From Massospora cicadina (Eukaryota > Entomophthoromycota > Entomophthoromycetes > Entomophthorales > Entomophthoraceae): DNA of 64,000 nucleotides. The notes beneath the pieces were generated by a model that was given only the letters and a program-made list of their open reading frames with translations, did not search any database and was not told the DNA's origin. A program made the position numbers and the translations under genes. The stretch is from the NCBI GenBank assembly GCA_022478985.1, contig JAKSZP010009290.1, forward strand, positions 144,078 through 208,077, in the 5' to 3' direction. Numbering within the stretch: position 1 is the first letter of the stretch; every line of letters starts with the position of its first letter. Shown piece by piece: positions 34,380-46,522 of this stretch.

Positions 34380-34740
34380 TCACTTAAAACCCACTTTCTC
34401 AAGTTAAAATTTGAATAAAATGGTTGTGGATGCCGCAGCTGCTCCTGTCAACACCCTACTCTTCCAGCATCTACATGGGGTGATGAACCCCTAATTGAGG
34501 GTATTCCTATCCCAAATTTCCCACATGTTTATGTTGAAGATGCAAAATATGAAATTGAGGAGCTCACTTTTGATGCAAGCCATGCTTACATTGATGCAGC
34601 AAAATCTTCTCTTTTTGACCCCAACTATCACTAAACCTGCAAGTACATCAAGTCATTTGTTTGTTTGCTAGCTCTCATCACTTTCTCTGATTATCAATTT
34701 ACTCAATACATTGAGGCAATGGACAACACTGGCCTCATAA
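34380..34740 (+). other. Unrecognised coding-like stretch inside element M
   Basis: One plus-strand frame reads without a stop for about 60 residues, including TWGDEPLIEGIPIPNFPHV and then EDAKYEIEELTFDASHAYID, up to a stop near 34633. It continues for another 35 residues after the stop. The composition is protein-like (acidic, aromatic) and unlike the AT-rich noise around it. I know of no family match. It would be antisense to M if M is minus-strand. It could be a captured fragment. Confidence 0.4.
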
Positions 34741-36934
34741 ATTAATAAACCCCACAACTATACTCCTCATGACACATGTCGCTGATTCTCCTACCCCAAT
34801 GTTGTCTGACATGGTCTAATAGCTAAATTGATCGCCAGATAAAAGTCTTCAAAAAGCTTCCTCATCTTCTGATATGGCTTCCTAGGCGGTTATCTAAGGT
34901 GCCATTTTGTGAGTTTTTAATTTTTAATAATCCCTTTGTTTGTCTTATCTGCAAATAAAGGTTCATGGTGGCTCCACCTTTTGGGTTTGCACCACTAGTG
35001 CTAAAAAAACTGCTATATCCATACTAAGCAAATCCCAACAAACCTTCCTTTAAGTCTCAATCAAGGGTAAAGATTGCATTGCCTAGGTTAGATAATTTTT
35101 GCATAGTTTTAAAACTCCAGGATTAGGATGAATGTAGTTCCAATGTAATGGGACTAGGCTCTGCTTTGATAAGCAAAGAGATTGTCTTAGCTCTAATTTG
35201 TGTGGTCAATTAGCATTATGCGAAAAGATCTCATACTCATCTTTTTCAATTTTAATAAACTTGACAAGCTTGATTTTGTAAATATGTAGAACCCACAGTT
35301 TTTATTTTTCACCCCAGTTAAAAATGACAAGCTTCATCTCAGCATTAGAACTGAAGGGCAGATTGAGAGGATATAATGCATTCTTGATGCCATCAAAAAG
35401 GATGACATAATGTTAAAAGTCTAAGGAAGGTGTTCTTGACTTGGTCTTGACTTTGGAAATTGATTCATCTTTAAGGTTATAGTAGACTACATAAAATGAT
35501 ATATGAAAAGATGTTTTAATTTAATATTTACCATGGTAATATCAAGATCATTTATTACATAGAATTTTGCTTCCTCACCGGATGAATTAAAAATTAAATG
35601 GGAGGCATTGTTTGAGTAGCTTTGGGATAATCATCAAAGCAGAGATGGGAAATTAATTCATATATTGTGTTCAACTGATAGATAGACACTTGCAGGAAGG
35701 CTTAAACATCTTTACACTAATTTATAAATGTGGTTTGCAACGATTTCCTATAATCTCTTTATTTATATTAATTTTAGCAATGTGTTTTGAAATCTTCTGA
35801 TGTTGGTGGGAAGACCTAAGAAACTATAAAATGTAAAAATGATTAATGAAATGTTTAGGAATTATTAAAGTGAAATAGAATGGGATGTGGCTCTAATTAT
35901 TTGGCTCAGCTGGCGCAAGCAACTCACAGAACTACAAGAAATCTTGTCAAGGGGAGATATACAGTTACAAAAACCCTCAGCTTGTCTGTTTAGAGCAGAT
36001 TATTTTAAATTTATTTGGTCCTCATTAAGGAATTATGCATTAGATGTGGAGGCACTTGTACTGATTGGGTCAAAGCCAACTTTGGTACAGCTTTAAACCC
36101 ATCAAGGAATAGCTCATCAGATACAGAGGAATTTTGTTGGGCTAATATGATTTCAACTTTGAAGCAGCAATGAGCTTATGCTGGAAAAGTAAACGGCAGC
36201 AGCAGTATCTAACTTAGCTGGTCCAAAGTCATCATCTTAACAAATATAGCCTACAAAAAGGAAGTGTCTAGTCATTTTGGTCATTAACTTGGACTATCTA
36301 ATTGCTTTTATTCTGATTGTGTCCATCTATGACATTTGTAGATTTCTCAACAGTGGAGGCTTTTAGCTCTCCGCTCTGCATATTTTTGGCCTTAAGTGGG
36401 CTTCAGATCTTACTTTGACAGCAACATCCAATTGACTGAATTTTATAAGGTAAGTTTAATCGATTTGTTCCTGATTACTTCATTCATAGGGCAACAACAA
36501 CACTATTTCTTAAGATTCCATAAGCTTTAGTAAATCCTCTTCATCAGCTTCAATAACTGCTCAAAACTCAAAAGATGTTTATTAGCTAGCTGATCATTTT
36601 TTATTTTATTTTTCAATTAGTCTGAATATTAATGGTATAGTCATCACAATATCAAATATAATAAGCTGCCTTGCAAAATATCTATTTCAACAAGACCATT
36701 CATTTTTGCAGGTACTCTCAATTAGATTTCTTTATTTCTTCAAGGAGCTTAGCGAATAGTATCTTGGAGTGAGCACAACATCTTTATGGGTTTTGCTTGT
36801 GTGAAAAAAGCTTATAAAATTCTTTATCTCAGAAAGAAACACTTAGAAGAGTTGATTTAATTTTAATATTTTGTCCAAAGCTGAGCATATCAAGCTCAGG
36901 TGCAGATTGTAAGGGACCTGACATGAAGCATTAG
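34741..36934. other. Internal region of element M without recognised domain
   Basis: No protease, RT, RNase H or integrase motif recognised on either strand. A 69-residue plus-strand frame at 35887-36096 and short open stretches around it lack any motif. Confidence 0.45.
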
Positions 36935-37515
36935 TCGTTGAGCTTGTAGGGACAGGTATATGAAAGCAGGTCTCTTAAAGTCAGTTGACTTGGATGATAT
37001 AGTTGATATTCAAAACTTGGCTTAATAGATGCCAGAGGTTCTGAGCAAGCAAGAGAGTTATTGGGAACTTGGAAAGGTAGAGACCAGAGTTCCAAGAGTA
37101 TAATTATTTATGGGCATATCCACACTTATTTCAGAGCTAAAAATAGATAGCTATCTGTTAGGAATTTAGCCACACTAATCCAGAGGCCTCAGCAACAAGC
37201 TTTACTAAATGACTTTCAAATAAAGTTAAATATAAATTTACTTTATTTTATTAGGAAAAATGCCTAGCACTTTTTATATGGCCATAAAAGATAAGGGCTA
37301 AGCTTAAGTAGTTGCAATAGATATAAATCACCATAGCTTTTTTGGATATTGGTTTACCTTGGAAGTGATTCATCCCAAATGCGTTTTTCTGAAAACTTTT
37401 CATTATTAATTGAGGATTTTGAGTGCTATATAATTAAAGCTAGTAGTAATTTTGTGCCTTTGACCCAACAAAGCATAGATTGATAGATTGTTAGAATAGT
37501 AAATTTGAATTGAGG

Positions 37516-37600
37516 AAGAAATAATAAGTATAGTGAAACAAAATTTGAGCCTTCACCCAAACTAAGGTAAAGGCTGGTAGCAGTGAAGATGTTCATCCTC
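37516..37600 (+). pseudogene. Element H fragment between M and the GC-rich insert
   Basis: A short piece of H, assigned only by position between two insertions. It ends with the target duplication ATGTTCATCCTC (37589-37600). Confidence 0.4.
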
Positions 37601-38427
37601 AGTAAGCTAGTTAGGGTAGGCTGGGGCCTCCGCGTGGTGCAACCAGGGAAAGCCTGTGGAAATATGGGTGAGTAGCTAACGCCAGAACCCAGATAGGCAC
37701 GTTAATTGGGTCATTTAGTGGCCTGAAAGAAGTGCAGGACGGTAGTGATGACTATCTGACCTATTCTTGTGGGTGTCTACTACTCTTTGAGGGGAGAATA
37801 TAGGCAGGAAGGGGGGTATGAGTCGGACATGGTGCCTGTCAAACGGTTTCCCCATGAGCTGAGGTTTCATAGGTGCAGATCCCAGGATAAGGGAGGGACA
37901 ATCCTGGTTGGCTGCACTTTGGTGAACCTGCCTACAATAAATGCTGCAGTTTGCCAAGTTGGCTTGAAGCTTGGCTAGCTGCAAGTTAGGTTGGCATGAG
38001 CCAGCCTGATAGTGAAATGGATCATGCAAGAAAATTAAGGCATATCTGAAAGAACTCTAAGGCTTTCTGGACAAAAAGGGGCCAGAGATCATAACTCCGC
38101 TAAAAAAGCAGGTGACAAAGGGGAGGGCTTCAGCTTCTCCCCCTCAGGGGCCTTAAACCTGGGGTTCATTGGGTCTTGTCCCTCGCAAGGGGGATGAGAG
38201 GAATATCGCCTGTCCTGGCTGGTGCAGACGAACTGCCCAGTACTTAAACAGGGCGGGCATATGTCAGTTTAGGGGGCAGCGTGAGCTACTCATAATTGCA
38301 GTTGGGCCCATATTTTAAGTGGTACTTTGATTTGCGCAGCCCTAGTGTGGTGGGGGCAGTGCCCCAGGCCTTCATCCCAAAATAGTTGCTTACATTAGGA
38401 GCCCCTTGGGGCTTTTAAAACTCAAAT
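37601..38427 (+). mobile_element. 827-bp GC-rich insertion with 12-bp target duplication, class unknown
   Basis: ATGTTCATCCTC at 37589-37600 recurs exactly at 38428-38439, so 37601-38427 is a discrete insertion. It is far richer in GC than either flank. There are no terminal inverted repeats and no LTRs. Its right end is structured: GGGGCAGTGCCCC near 38353-38366, then AGCCCCTTGGGGCT followed by TTTT (38400-38416), then AAAACTCAAAT. Duplication length and one-sided structure suggest target-primed (LINE/SINE-type) insertion. The open frames at 37715-38029 (minus) and 37769-37978 (plus) match nothing I know. It may be a structured non-coding element or a truncated LINE. Confidence 0.75.
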
Positions 38428-40150
38428 ATGTTCATCCTCCATACTGATTTTATTGGTGGTGGTGATGCTTCTGCCACAGACACAGCGTGTTACTATGTAG
38501 CAATAGCACTTAAAAAGGTAGTAATACCTTTAAGAATAAGGTCCTACAAATTGTAATGAATCTAACATTGTTACATCACAAAAGCTTTTAACTCTACCTA
38601 ATATCAAAAGTGTTGATGAAGTAGGACGTCTAGTACATAAAATTTTCACCAAAATTAAGAAGCCAGAATTAGGGACGTTAGTAAATCAATCTGAAAAGGC
38701 TTACAAGAAAAGATTATGGCATCTAATAAGATGGAAAATGAAGTACTAGCAATTAGAACACCTTTGGAAAGACTTACCAAGTCAAATGTTGTCATTCAAT
38801 GAGTTCAGGTACTGTCTATTTTTAGGATAAGGGGTCACCTTTCAACATCATGCCTTTAGAGTTAGTGAGGAAACTCAAGCATCTTCCAGACATCAACTAT
38901 GAACTGAAATACTGAGCTGAAGGACCAGACATTACCCATGCACTAAGATCTTACTCTGCTTTAATACTATTACTCTTAGTATGGTCTTGAATTCTCCAGA
39001 ATTTATTTTAAACCACTATAAGTTACTCATCAGGACTTAGATACTATTTGAATTGTAGGGTTAATAAAATTTTGACAGAGCACTTGAGCTTCCTAAATTA
39101 TTATTTGTCCTTGGTCTCCAAGAATGAAGAGTAAAAAACTCAGAAGCAACTTACTGTCATGGCCAAAACTTATAAATCAATTTAATTAGTTAAGTGCATA
39201 CCAAAGGAAAGTATATCCAAGATTCTTTACCCTCAGTAGAAGTTAATGAAGGAATACTTTGAGCACAGATGAGAACGTTGAGATTCTCATTGCAAACAAC
39301 AAACTATACGTTTAGTTTAAGTGTCAAGATCTCATAGAAGATAATGATTATAATATACAACCTGGAAGGCATTTGTTCTTAGGAGCCTATAGTGCTATTA
39401 TGTTTCTATGATACCAGTTACAATGGTAAACTTTATATGTGGTATTAGTAAACTTCACCAAATAACTGATACAAGTGAAGAAAAGACATTTTGTGGCTAA
39501 TGCCAAAATTACATGCTATAGCAGAATTTTTTATTGCACGCAATAGGAGAATATATATAAGTTAGAGATAGGAGCAGCAATAGAAAGGGAAATTTACGAG
39601 TTAAAGGAGCAGTTAGAGGAGTTTAAGAGCATCTTCAGCAATGATCCCAATAGCTATAGATTGTGCGTAGGAGAGGTGCATTTAATGAAAATGTTATTTA
39701 CAGTTTTGAATTAATCAAACCCGTATCATTGATCTAAAGATGAGAAAAAGATTTTCTCTCAAGAGATCAATAAGCTACTAGACGCTGGCTTGTTAAGACA
39801 GTTAAGAGTCCATTGACTTCGCCCTTTTTTCTTATATAAAAGTAAAATGGAGAACATCATTCCTTCCTGTATTATCTCTAAATGAATAAGATTCTAAGAA
39901 AGATTTAAATCCCATCACACAAATTGATGATACACAAGAGATTTGGAGGGTCCAAGTACTTTTAAGCAAGGGACTTGGCTCTAGGAGCTGGAAGATATAA
40001 TTTTTACTTAGAATCATGAGGAGTGTGCACTTATCATTATTCAAGGTTCCTTTAAACCAACTAGGATTTCACAAAGCTCTTTAAAACTTAGTTACATTTT
40101 TAAATAATGTAGGATGTACTCTTCAGTGATTAAAAGATATTTTGTATCTG
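38428..40150 (+). pseudogene. Element H, protease-RT region up to the YLDD motif
   Basis: The plus-strand continuation of H. Near 39310-39400 is a spacer block with DYNIQPGRHLFLGAYSA. At 39590-39800 comes the RT N-terminus (EIYELKEQLEEFKSIFSNDP, then EINKLLDAGLLRQL), near 39940-40000 the first palm block (GGSKYF, then DLALGAGRYNFYLE), and near 40040-40145 the segment leading to the catalytic box. The sequence stops at 40150 at the edge of element E and resumes at 54747. The part before 39300 is too decayed to assign; no protease DTG is visible. Confidence 0.75.
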
Positions 40151-40251
40151 TGTTAAACTTTTGGCGTATGTCTCTGTTAGGGGTTTTCGCCATTTTAATA
40201 ACAGGATGGCAATATGAATAATCAACCGTTGCAAATGGTGGGTTTAAGAGA
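40151..40251 (-). repeat. Element E left LTR, first piece
   Basis: 101 bases aligning with 54126-54215, sharing blocks such as TTTTGG/TTTTTG, ATAACA and AATGGTG. The rest of this LTR lies beyond element C, at 47065-47587. This is the evidence that C inserted into E and not beside it. Confidence 0.7.
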
Positions 40252-40794
40252 TTGTTGAGTTTTTATTATCTTACAAAAGCCGAGCCTTCAAAGGCTTTGC
40301 AATTATTAGTTGTGATAGCTCCAGCATCCTCTTAGTAAATAATTTTAAGCCCCTATGCCAATCTCTTGGCAGCTTTCTCTTACCAAGGCAAATCTCTATT
40401 ATTATCAATAGGTAAGATCACTATTATAACCTAGGAAAAAATTCCAACTAAAAAACTACTTTATTTCAGTGTTTAGGGACACTTATGGGATTGGTTAAGG
40501 TCTGGGATCAGGCCAAGTATGGGTTTTCCATATTGGTGCAGTTGAGTGAGAAAAATTCTGCTGAATCTTATTTTTTTATTTATTCGCCAGGTTTTTATGA
40601 TCCCCTATTAGCAAAATCTTTATAATGGTTTCAGTGAAATTAGGAGAAATTTGATAATTTAAAGCTCGCCCTGGAGGTCATCACTCCTGTCTGGTTCAGT
40701 CACTTTCAGGGTGACGTAACTCTCTTGAGTAGATGGGTAATCATCCACCACTTGAACAACATTTGAACAATAATAATTTGCATTGCTCTTGACT
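40252..40794 (-). repeat. Element C 3' LTR
   Basis: Aligns with 46523-47064. On the minus strand it follows directly the purine tract CCTGAGGGGGCAT (40795-40807). Confidence 0.82.
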
Positions 40795-40859
40795 ATGCCC
40801 CCTCAGGATCTTGCCAAGGAGGAACATAACTCTGGAGAAATCTGGCAAAGTCTTAATTT

Positions 40860-42020
40860 TATAATGGAGCTTGATTGGATGGAGGCATTAAAATACTCTG
40901 GCCTTGATGATAGATCACATGATATAGCCCATATCTTAGAATATCAAGTATATTGACCTAACCCCTGGCCAGTGGTTGTAGACCAAAACTAAATCCCCTA
41001 ACTGGTACTCCAGCAAAGTTGTGTTTTGAGTATTGCTTTGATCCACTTATTATTTTCTGATAGTCACCATAGACTTAGCGGCTAATGCTTGAAGCTGAAT
41101 TAATTCATCTGCCAGACTTTTCATCATAAGCTCAGCTGCTTCCAGGCGGAGGTCTCCAATATGAGTTGAACACTTGAGGGAAGGACTGGTTCCCAGCCAT
41201 ATAGAGCTTTAAATGGTGACATCTGGATAACCCAATGATAGCTCACGTGGTTTGCTAATAGAGCCATTGTGAGATATTAAATCCACTGTGATCGGTCAGA
41301 TTGAGCCAATTTGTAGAGTGGTGGCTAAAGCTCCATTCGCTCATTCAACTGCTCCATTAGTAGTGGGATAATAGGGAGCAGTGAGGGAGAAATAAGTGCC
41401 CACCAATAAGTTAAGTATAAGAATTACTTATGATATGAACTTAGTGCCATTGTCAGACAGCAGTACCTTTGGGCTACCATGGCAGTTGAAGTCCTCTTCT
41501 AGTAAAAATGAAGTGGTCGCTTTAGAAGTTGGTGAGGTAACAGAGATGGCCTCAACCCATTTGGTGGAATGGTTGACCACCAGTATGATATACCCGTGGC
41601 TGTACATTGATGTAGGTAGCAGACCAACGACGTTGATGCTAAAAGTATAAATGGGTGGTAGGAACCACCTGATGATATATGGTGGATTGGGAGGTTTCTG
41701 GCTAGCACAAGTAAGGCAGCTTCAATGATGACTTAAATTGATTCTATCATCCCTTTCCAATAATATCGCTCTCTCTGCCAAAGATGGGTTTTCCTGACAT
41801 CACCATGTCATACAGTTGAATGGCCTTTCAGGGCAGTATTCATTCTAGCTGAGGGATGGACATACAGTAACCAAGAGGGTCCAAATTGTATATAACAATC
41901 CAACTTCAATCTAGGTATGCTTGATCATTCTCTTCAGACGTTGCTTAACCTCAGGAGCCTCTTCTTTCCATTATTCCTGTTTCCCATTAAGTTTGTAAAG
42001 TTATCTTACACAGAGGCGTA
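40860..42020 (-). pseudogene. Element C integrase
   Basis: Minus-strand fragments of the integrase region lie here. Near 41335-41375 is a TTNGAVE block around the catalytic Glu, followed on the minus strand by NGALATTL and KLAQSDHS. Further down near 41180-41215 is the C-terminal block of the FKALYGWEP type. Frames shift repeatedly. I could not place the zinc-finger histidines with confidence. Confidence 0.65.
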
Positions 42021-42099
42021 GAGGTCCATTATAGGTAAACGAGGCAGTCCATCAGTGTTCTAATGTTTCAAACCCGCATGGTGAACAATGATGTTGTTG

Positions 42100-42480
42100 G
42101 AATTTTGGTTTGAGTGCCCAGAAGGCCAGACGTTCATCTAGGATTTTCATTTTCTGTAGCCACTGCAGGGAACATGATCTGTAACTACAGTAAAATTATT
42201 TTCTTTTAGAAAAATATGGAAGTGCTTAAAAGCAGTTACAAAAACTAAGCACTTACGCTTGTTGATACTGTGATACTTTTCTGCCCTAATTATTGTTTTG
42301 ATAAATAAGCTATAGGGTGATCAACTTGATTTGCATTAAGCTGTTTCATGATGGCCCCAACAGGCACATCATTAGCATCAGTGAAAAGGACAAATGGTTT
42401 TTCATACTTGGGATGGATTAATATAGGGACAGTCGCAAAGGATTTCCTCAGGATGTCAAAAGCTTGTTGTTGAGCCTCTT
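42100..42480 (-). pseudogene. Element C RNase H
   Basis: Around 42330-42395 the minus strand encodes a PFVLFTDANDVPVGAIMK-like block, a variant of the TDASDVAIGAIL motif. Near 42270-42320 comes the VDHPIAYLSKQ-like block. The first catalytic Asp is kept. The rest of the domain is frameshifted. Confidence 0.65.
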
Positions 42481-42599
42481 CCCATTAAAACGGGATCTTT
42501 TTGTGGAGGAGGTATGTTAATGGTTTTAAAAAACTTGAAGTGGGGGATTAACTGTCAGTAATAGCAGATTATTCCAAGGAATAGCTGAATACCATGTAG

Positions 42600-43160
42600 G
42601 CTAGAGGGCTAAGTCATCTTCCAATGTGAACACTTTATTGGTCAACAGTGAGTTCCCTTCACTAGTAATCTTATGGCCAAGGAAATCCATGTCAGTCTGG
42701 AAGAACTGACATTTTTCTGGTTTTAGTTTGAGCAAAATATAGCATAGATGTCAAACACCTCTTTCAAGTGAGTGAGATGTCGGTTGAAAGCACAATAGAA
42801 AACAGTAAAATCATCAAGGTATACTAACACATATGAAACCTTTAGGTCCCCTAACGAGACATCCATCACCCTTTGGAAAATAACTGAGGCGTTACATAGT
42901 CTTTTCAGCATTTTCGTAGGTTTGAACAACCCCTCACTTTCAATGAGAAAACATTTCTCCCAATTCTCCTCCACAATCTTGATCTTCCAGTATCCACAAC
43001 CAAGATCCATATCTGAAAAGAATTTGGATCTGGCCAAGAGCTTTAAGGAATCATCAATCCAGGGTAGTGGCTAGTAATTCTTCTGGGCAAGGGCATTCAG
43101 TCAGCAGTATCTATTACTACCCTATGCTCTCATTCTTCTTTTATATTAAACAAGGGAGAG
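42600..43160 (-). pseudogene. Element C reverse transcriptase with intact YLDD
   Basis: The 104-residue open frame at 42723-43037 reads from FSDMDLGCGYWKIKI (first catalytic Asp) through the FQRVMD segment to VLVYLDDFTVFY, so both catalytic motifs of the palm survive in one frame. It continues with HLTHLKEVFD. Stops occur upstream and downstream. The family's usual MPFGL is altered to KMLKRL. Confidence 0.85.
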
Positions 43161-43639
43161 GACCATAGACTTTGATAAAGTCTAATTAATGCAACGTCCT
43201 TTAGTTTTTTTAGTACCTTCGCCACATGGGCTTCTTCAACCTTTGACTTCTGGTAGGGCTGAGTAAAGATTTGGGTGGAGTCGCCATAAATACTATAGTT
43301 TGTACTCATTTCATCATCTCAAAGCCATCAAAACCATTCAAGAATAATCAGAATACTTCAAATCAGCGCATCCACTTGCTGTTGCTGCATTGAGGTGAGG
43401 GTTTCACTTAATTTTTACTTTGACATGGCCTATGGTAGAGTCCACATCATTCTCTAGGACTTTCATATTCCCACACCCTTGACCGGATTCAACCTAACAG
43501 TGGGTAGGGTCAAACATAGGAAAAGGTTGTCTTTTAGTTATTTTCGTAGTTTGGTTGGTGAAATTGGCCATCAATATGGTTTAAGGCCCATGGTAGGCAT
43601 GATCCAGCACCCCTGAGCAGGTCAGAGTCTCACAAATAT

Positions 43640-43740
43640 CTGTCTTTAAATATCCTAAAATTTCTAATAAATGATTTGACAGAATGGTAATTTGAATACC
43701 CATATTCACCAGTATATGAGGTTTTATGGTATAACTACGT
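43640..43740 (-). pseudogene. Element C protease remnant
   Basis: The minus strand reads PHILVNMGIQITILS, which aligns with the LVDTGIQITILS pattern of this lineage. The catalytic Asp is Asn and Thr is Met, so it is inactive. Confidence 0.6.
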
Positions 43741-44399
43741 GGTTGCTGGCATATACAGTCATTCCTTCCTGAACTTCTACACTTTAAGGAGGCAGCTTGT
43801 TTTTATCCCAACTACTTGGTATTTAACCACTCAATGAAATTTGAATGTCCCAGCTACCAATTTTGAGGATTATGTCTGCCCTTCTCTTTAGAGTTTTCTT
43901 TACAATTAAGGGTATGTGGTACCTTAAGGTAGAGAAATATAGGCATTTGGCCTGATTTTGGTATCAAATTCAACAAAGAACTGTTTGCCTATGAACCAAT
44001 TATAGCTATAATGCTCCACCACAACCACTTGGGCTGACACAATCAATGTTCCAAACTGGAGCATCAGGTAGGAGTATCTACCCAATGATCAGGTCCAATG
44101 AGACCATACCGTCCTATAATCTAGGGTGTGATTTGGTCCAACGCGACTTTTATCTGTTTCACCAATTGGTAGAAAATAACATTGATTAATGATCAAGTAT
44201 TGAACATGGCCAGAATTTTTAAATTATGGATAACTACCTTAACACAAGTAACCTCAGTACTAAAATGAGGGTTTGATTATAGAAGCACCAGATTGAAGTG
44301 GGATAAGGGGATCAGGATAAGAAGAAGTTAAATCTTTATTTGAAAAGGAATATTCTAGTGCATCTATTTTAACAGTGGTGGAAAGGACATTACATTCAT

Positions 44400-46475
44400 A
44401 TCGACCAGCAGTAGGTGAAAGATGAGCCATAAGGTCGTCAGCAGAGGGTGCCTCACTCCTTAAGCTGACTCCACTTTCCCTGACTCCTCAGCCTTTTTCT
44501 TCCAATAAAATCCCTCCTGAGGGCCAAAGTTCCCAAAGTAAAAACAGGGTCCGCGTCAGGGCTTACCTCTCTGGGATTTTTCTACTTCATATACCTGTGA
44601 TTTTTCCCCCTTGTTAGGGCCTTGGCGCGTCTCCATCTCTGGCAAATCCATAATGAATTCCTTGATGTCCAGAATTGATTTACCTATATTTTTCGCGTTT
44701 TGGAAGTTTATTGTTATCATAAATATTATGTTGGAATGCAGAGAGGACCATGGCAGCAGCGTCATCTAGATAAACTCAGTCACAGGATGTGAGTTCCTGA
44801 AGTTCATGGTAAAAGTGCTCAAAAAATTCAATGTTTGTTTCCCCTCATTTAGGTCTGATCTTCATGAAGGCCTGTTTCCAGTTGGAAAGGGAGAGATCAA
44901 TGCTGGATTTTTTATGAGGGCATCCTTCATATCCGCCCAAGTGGTATACTCCTTGAAATATGACATCATAATTTCCTGAGCCTTAGTAACGAGACAGGTT
45001 TTTATATGCTGCTATTTTGGCGTTCTGTCATGTCTTCCATCACGTTTTCATATACATAAGGATTGAAATGGCTAATTTCAGTCTCAGACACAAATTTTTC
45101 TTTAAAAGTAGGCTTTAAATATCTAACAAGGGTGGATAGAGCATGGATATCTTGGTAGAGAAGCCACTCTGGCTCTGTTGCCTCAGTAATTCCGTGATTA
45201 GACTGAAGGATAACATTGTCAACTTGACGGCGTAAATTATCCATATCATTCTGAAGGTGGTGTAGCAGGTGTTAACATGGGTGAGTGAGACCTTAGTATT
45301 TAGAAGTCAAAAGAGGTCTCCAATCTCGGCAGACAGAATTGCTACTTTAGAGGATAGAGTATTTTTTCGCCTCCAGGGATTGGATTATTGCAACCATTTG
45401 GTCAAGTTGGCTATTTATATGGACCTGATGAGATTGCTGGGAGGTGACCAACTTGGTAAAAGTTTGGTGTAAGGAAACAAACCTGTTGTAAAATTAAATT
45501 AAAAGGAAGCTTTGATTAATGAACTCCCTTTTACTGCTATTTTTCATTCTCTCTGAGCCACTTTCAGCAACTCTATATTCAGGGCTTTAAGTCACGCTTT
45601 GTAGCTCTCCAAAGAAAGGTTCGTCAGGGGGGCTAACCATGAGGGCCCATGGGGACCCTCAGCCCAGTGTGTTCAGTTTTAATGGGAGGTCATCGCTGAA
45701 TGATAACTTTTTTATTTTCAGCATGGTGGTCCTATCACTTAGTAACTAAATTCAGGTAGCTAAGGCTACAATTTTTAAAGCCAGTATTTGGCAATTCTTG
45801 ACAATTTAGTCAAGAAAATCGCTTAATGAGTATTCCACTCGCTGGTCAAGATTGGTGGTGGCGTGGGACATTCACCAAGTGAGTTTACCATATATATAAT
45901 GGATGACTCCATTGTCAGTTTGAGCTAATGGGGTTGAACCTCATTGATCTCTTAACTGTTGTCCAGGATGGCGTTGTGATTTTCCTGCCAAAATTGGATG
46001 CAGTTTCATATAATTCAAGGAGTTGAGCGTGAATCTGTTGAGTGACACTAGTTGCTTCTGGATCTCTAAGTGATTTAACCCCAGTAGTTGCATCTGATGA
46101 TGAATAATGGGGTGAGAAAATAGTTGGAGATAAGTCTCCAGCTGTGCCACCCTGACTTCATTACTAAGAAGGCTGGATTAGGAGTATAGGTGCTGTAGAT
46201 TGGGAGCAACTTGGACGGAGCAACTGACTGGGTCATCCACAGGAGTAATGGTACCAGTCAGTAAAGCGGCAACAGTTTCAGCTACTTCCGCCATTTGGAT
46301 TTGATAAAGAGCTTTTTTAGGGGCGGAGATAGTCAGGGTCATTGTGGCTTTGAACATGAGCTCCTTTGTGCTTGATAGAGGCGTGCCTTGATTATTGGAT
46401 CAGAACCATTGTGTCAGGCTCATACTCTCCTCTAAATTGGGAGGGTTATTGTTGCTGGGGTTGGTCATGGGAAGG
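44400..46475 (-). pseudogene. Element C gag
   Basis: The frame starts near 46469 (MTNPSNNNPPNLEES). It includes a heptad-like region (45941-46150, QLETYLQLF through SLNYMKL), a short GPHGPS remnant near 45628-45650 at the place where D has its collagen-like tract, and a capsid-like block (45002-45244) with LKPTFKEKFVSETEISHF, whose counterparts are in D and F. No clear zinc knuckle. Several stops and frameshifts. Confidence 0.7.
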
Positions 46476-46505
46476 TACATCTTCGCCAGGTAGCCCCATA
46501 AGGGA

Positions 46506-46522
46506 CCTGGAAGAGAGCATCA
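46506..46522 (-). promoter_or_regulatory. Element C primer-binding site
   Basis: On the minus strand TGATGCTCTCTTCCAGG, two mismatches from element D's site, directly inside the 5' LTR. Confidence 0.75.

Larger units (their letters stand above)
33560..37505 (-). mobile_element. Element M: LTR element inserted after the gag zinc knuckle of H
   Basis: Direct repeats at about 33560-34255 (including a 127-bp SINE) and 36935-37505 enclose 2.7 kb. Next to the right repeat the plus strand reads AAGGGACCTGACATGAAGCA, close to the same place in element C (AAGGGACCTGGAAGAGAGCA), which suggests a C/D-type primer site and minus orientation. I see no convincing pol domain inside. TGAATTGAGG occurs at 33561-33570 and again at 37506-37515, at or near the ends. 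Ends are uncertain by about 20 bases. Confidence 0.6.

Noticed and set aside
33561..37515. TGAATTGAGG at both ends of M as a 10-bp target duplication
   Set aside because: Ty3/gypsy insertions make 5-bp duplications, and the left copy seems to align partly with M's own LTR. It is noted in the feature but not claimed.
38440..38960. Plus-strand reading that vaguely resembles the RNase H end (ELKY then ITHALRS, near 38900-38960)
   Set aside because: It would put RNase H before RT in element H, and the match is only a few scattered residues with a stop between. It is treated as decayed gag-protease sequence.
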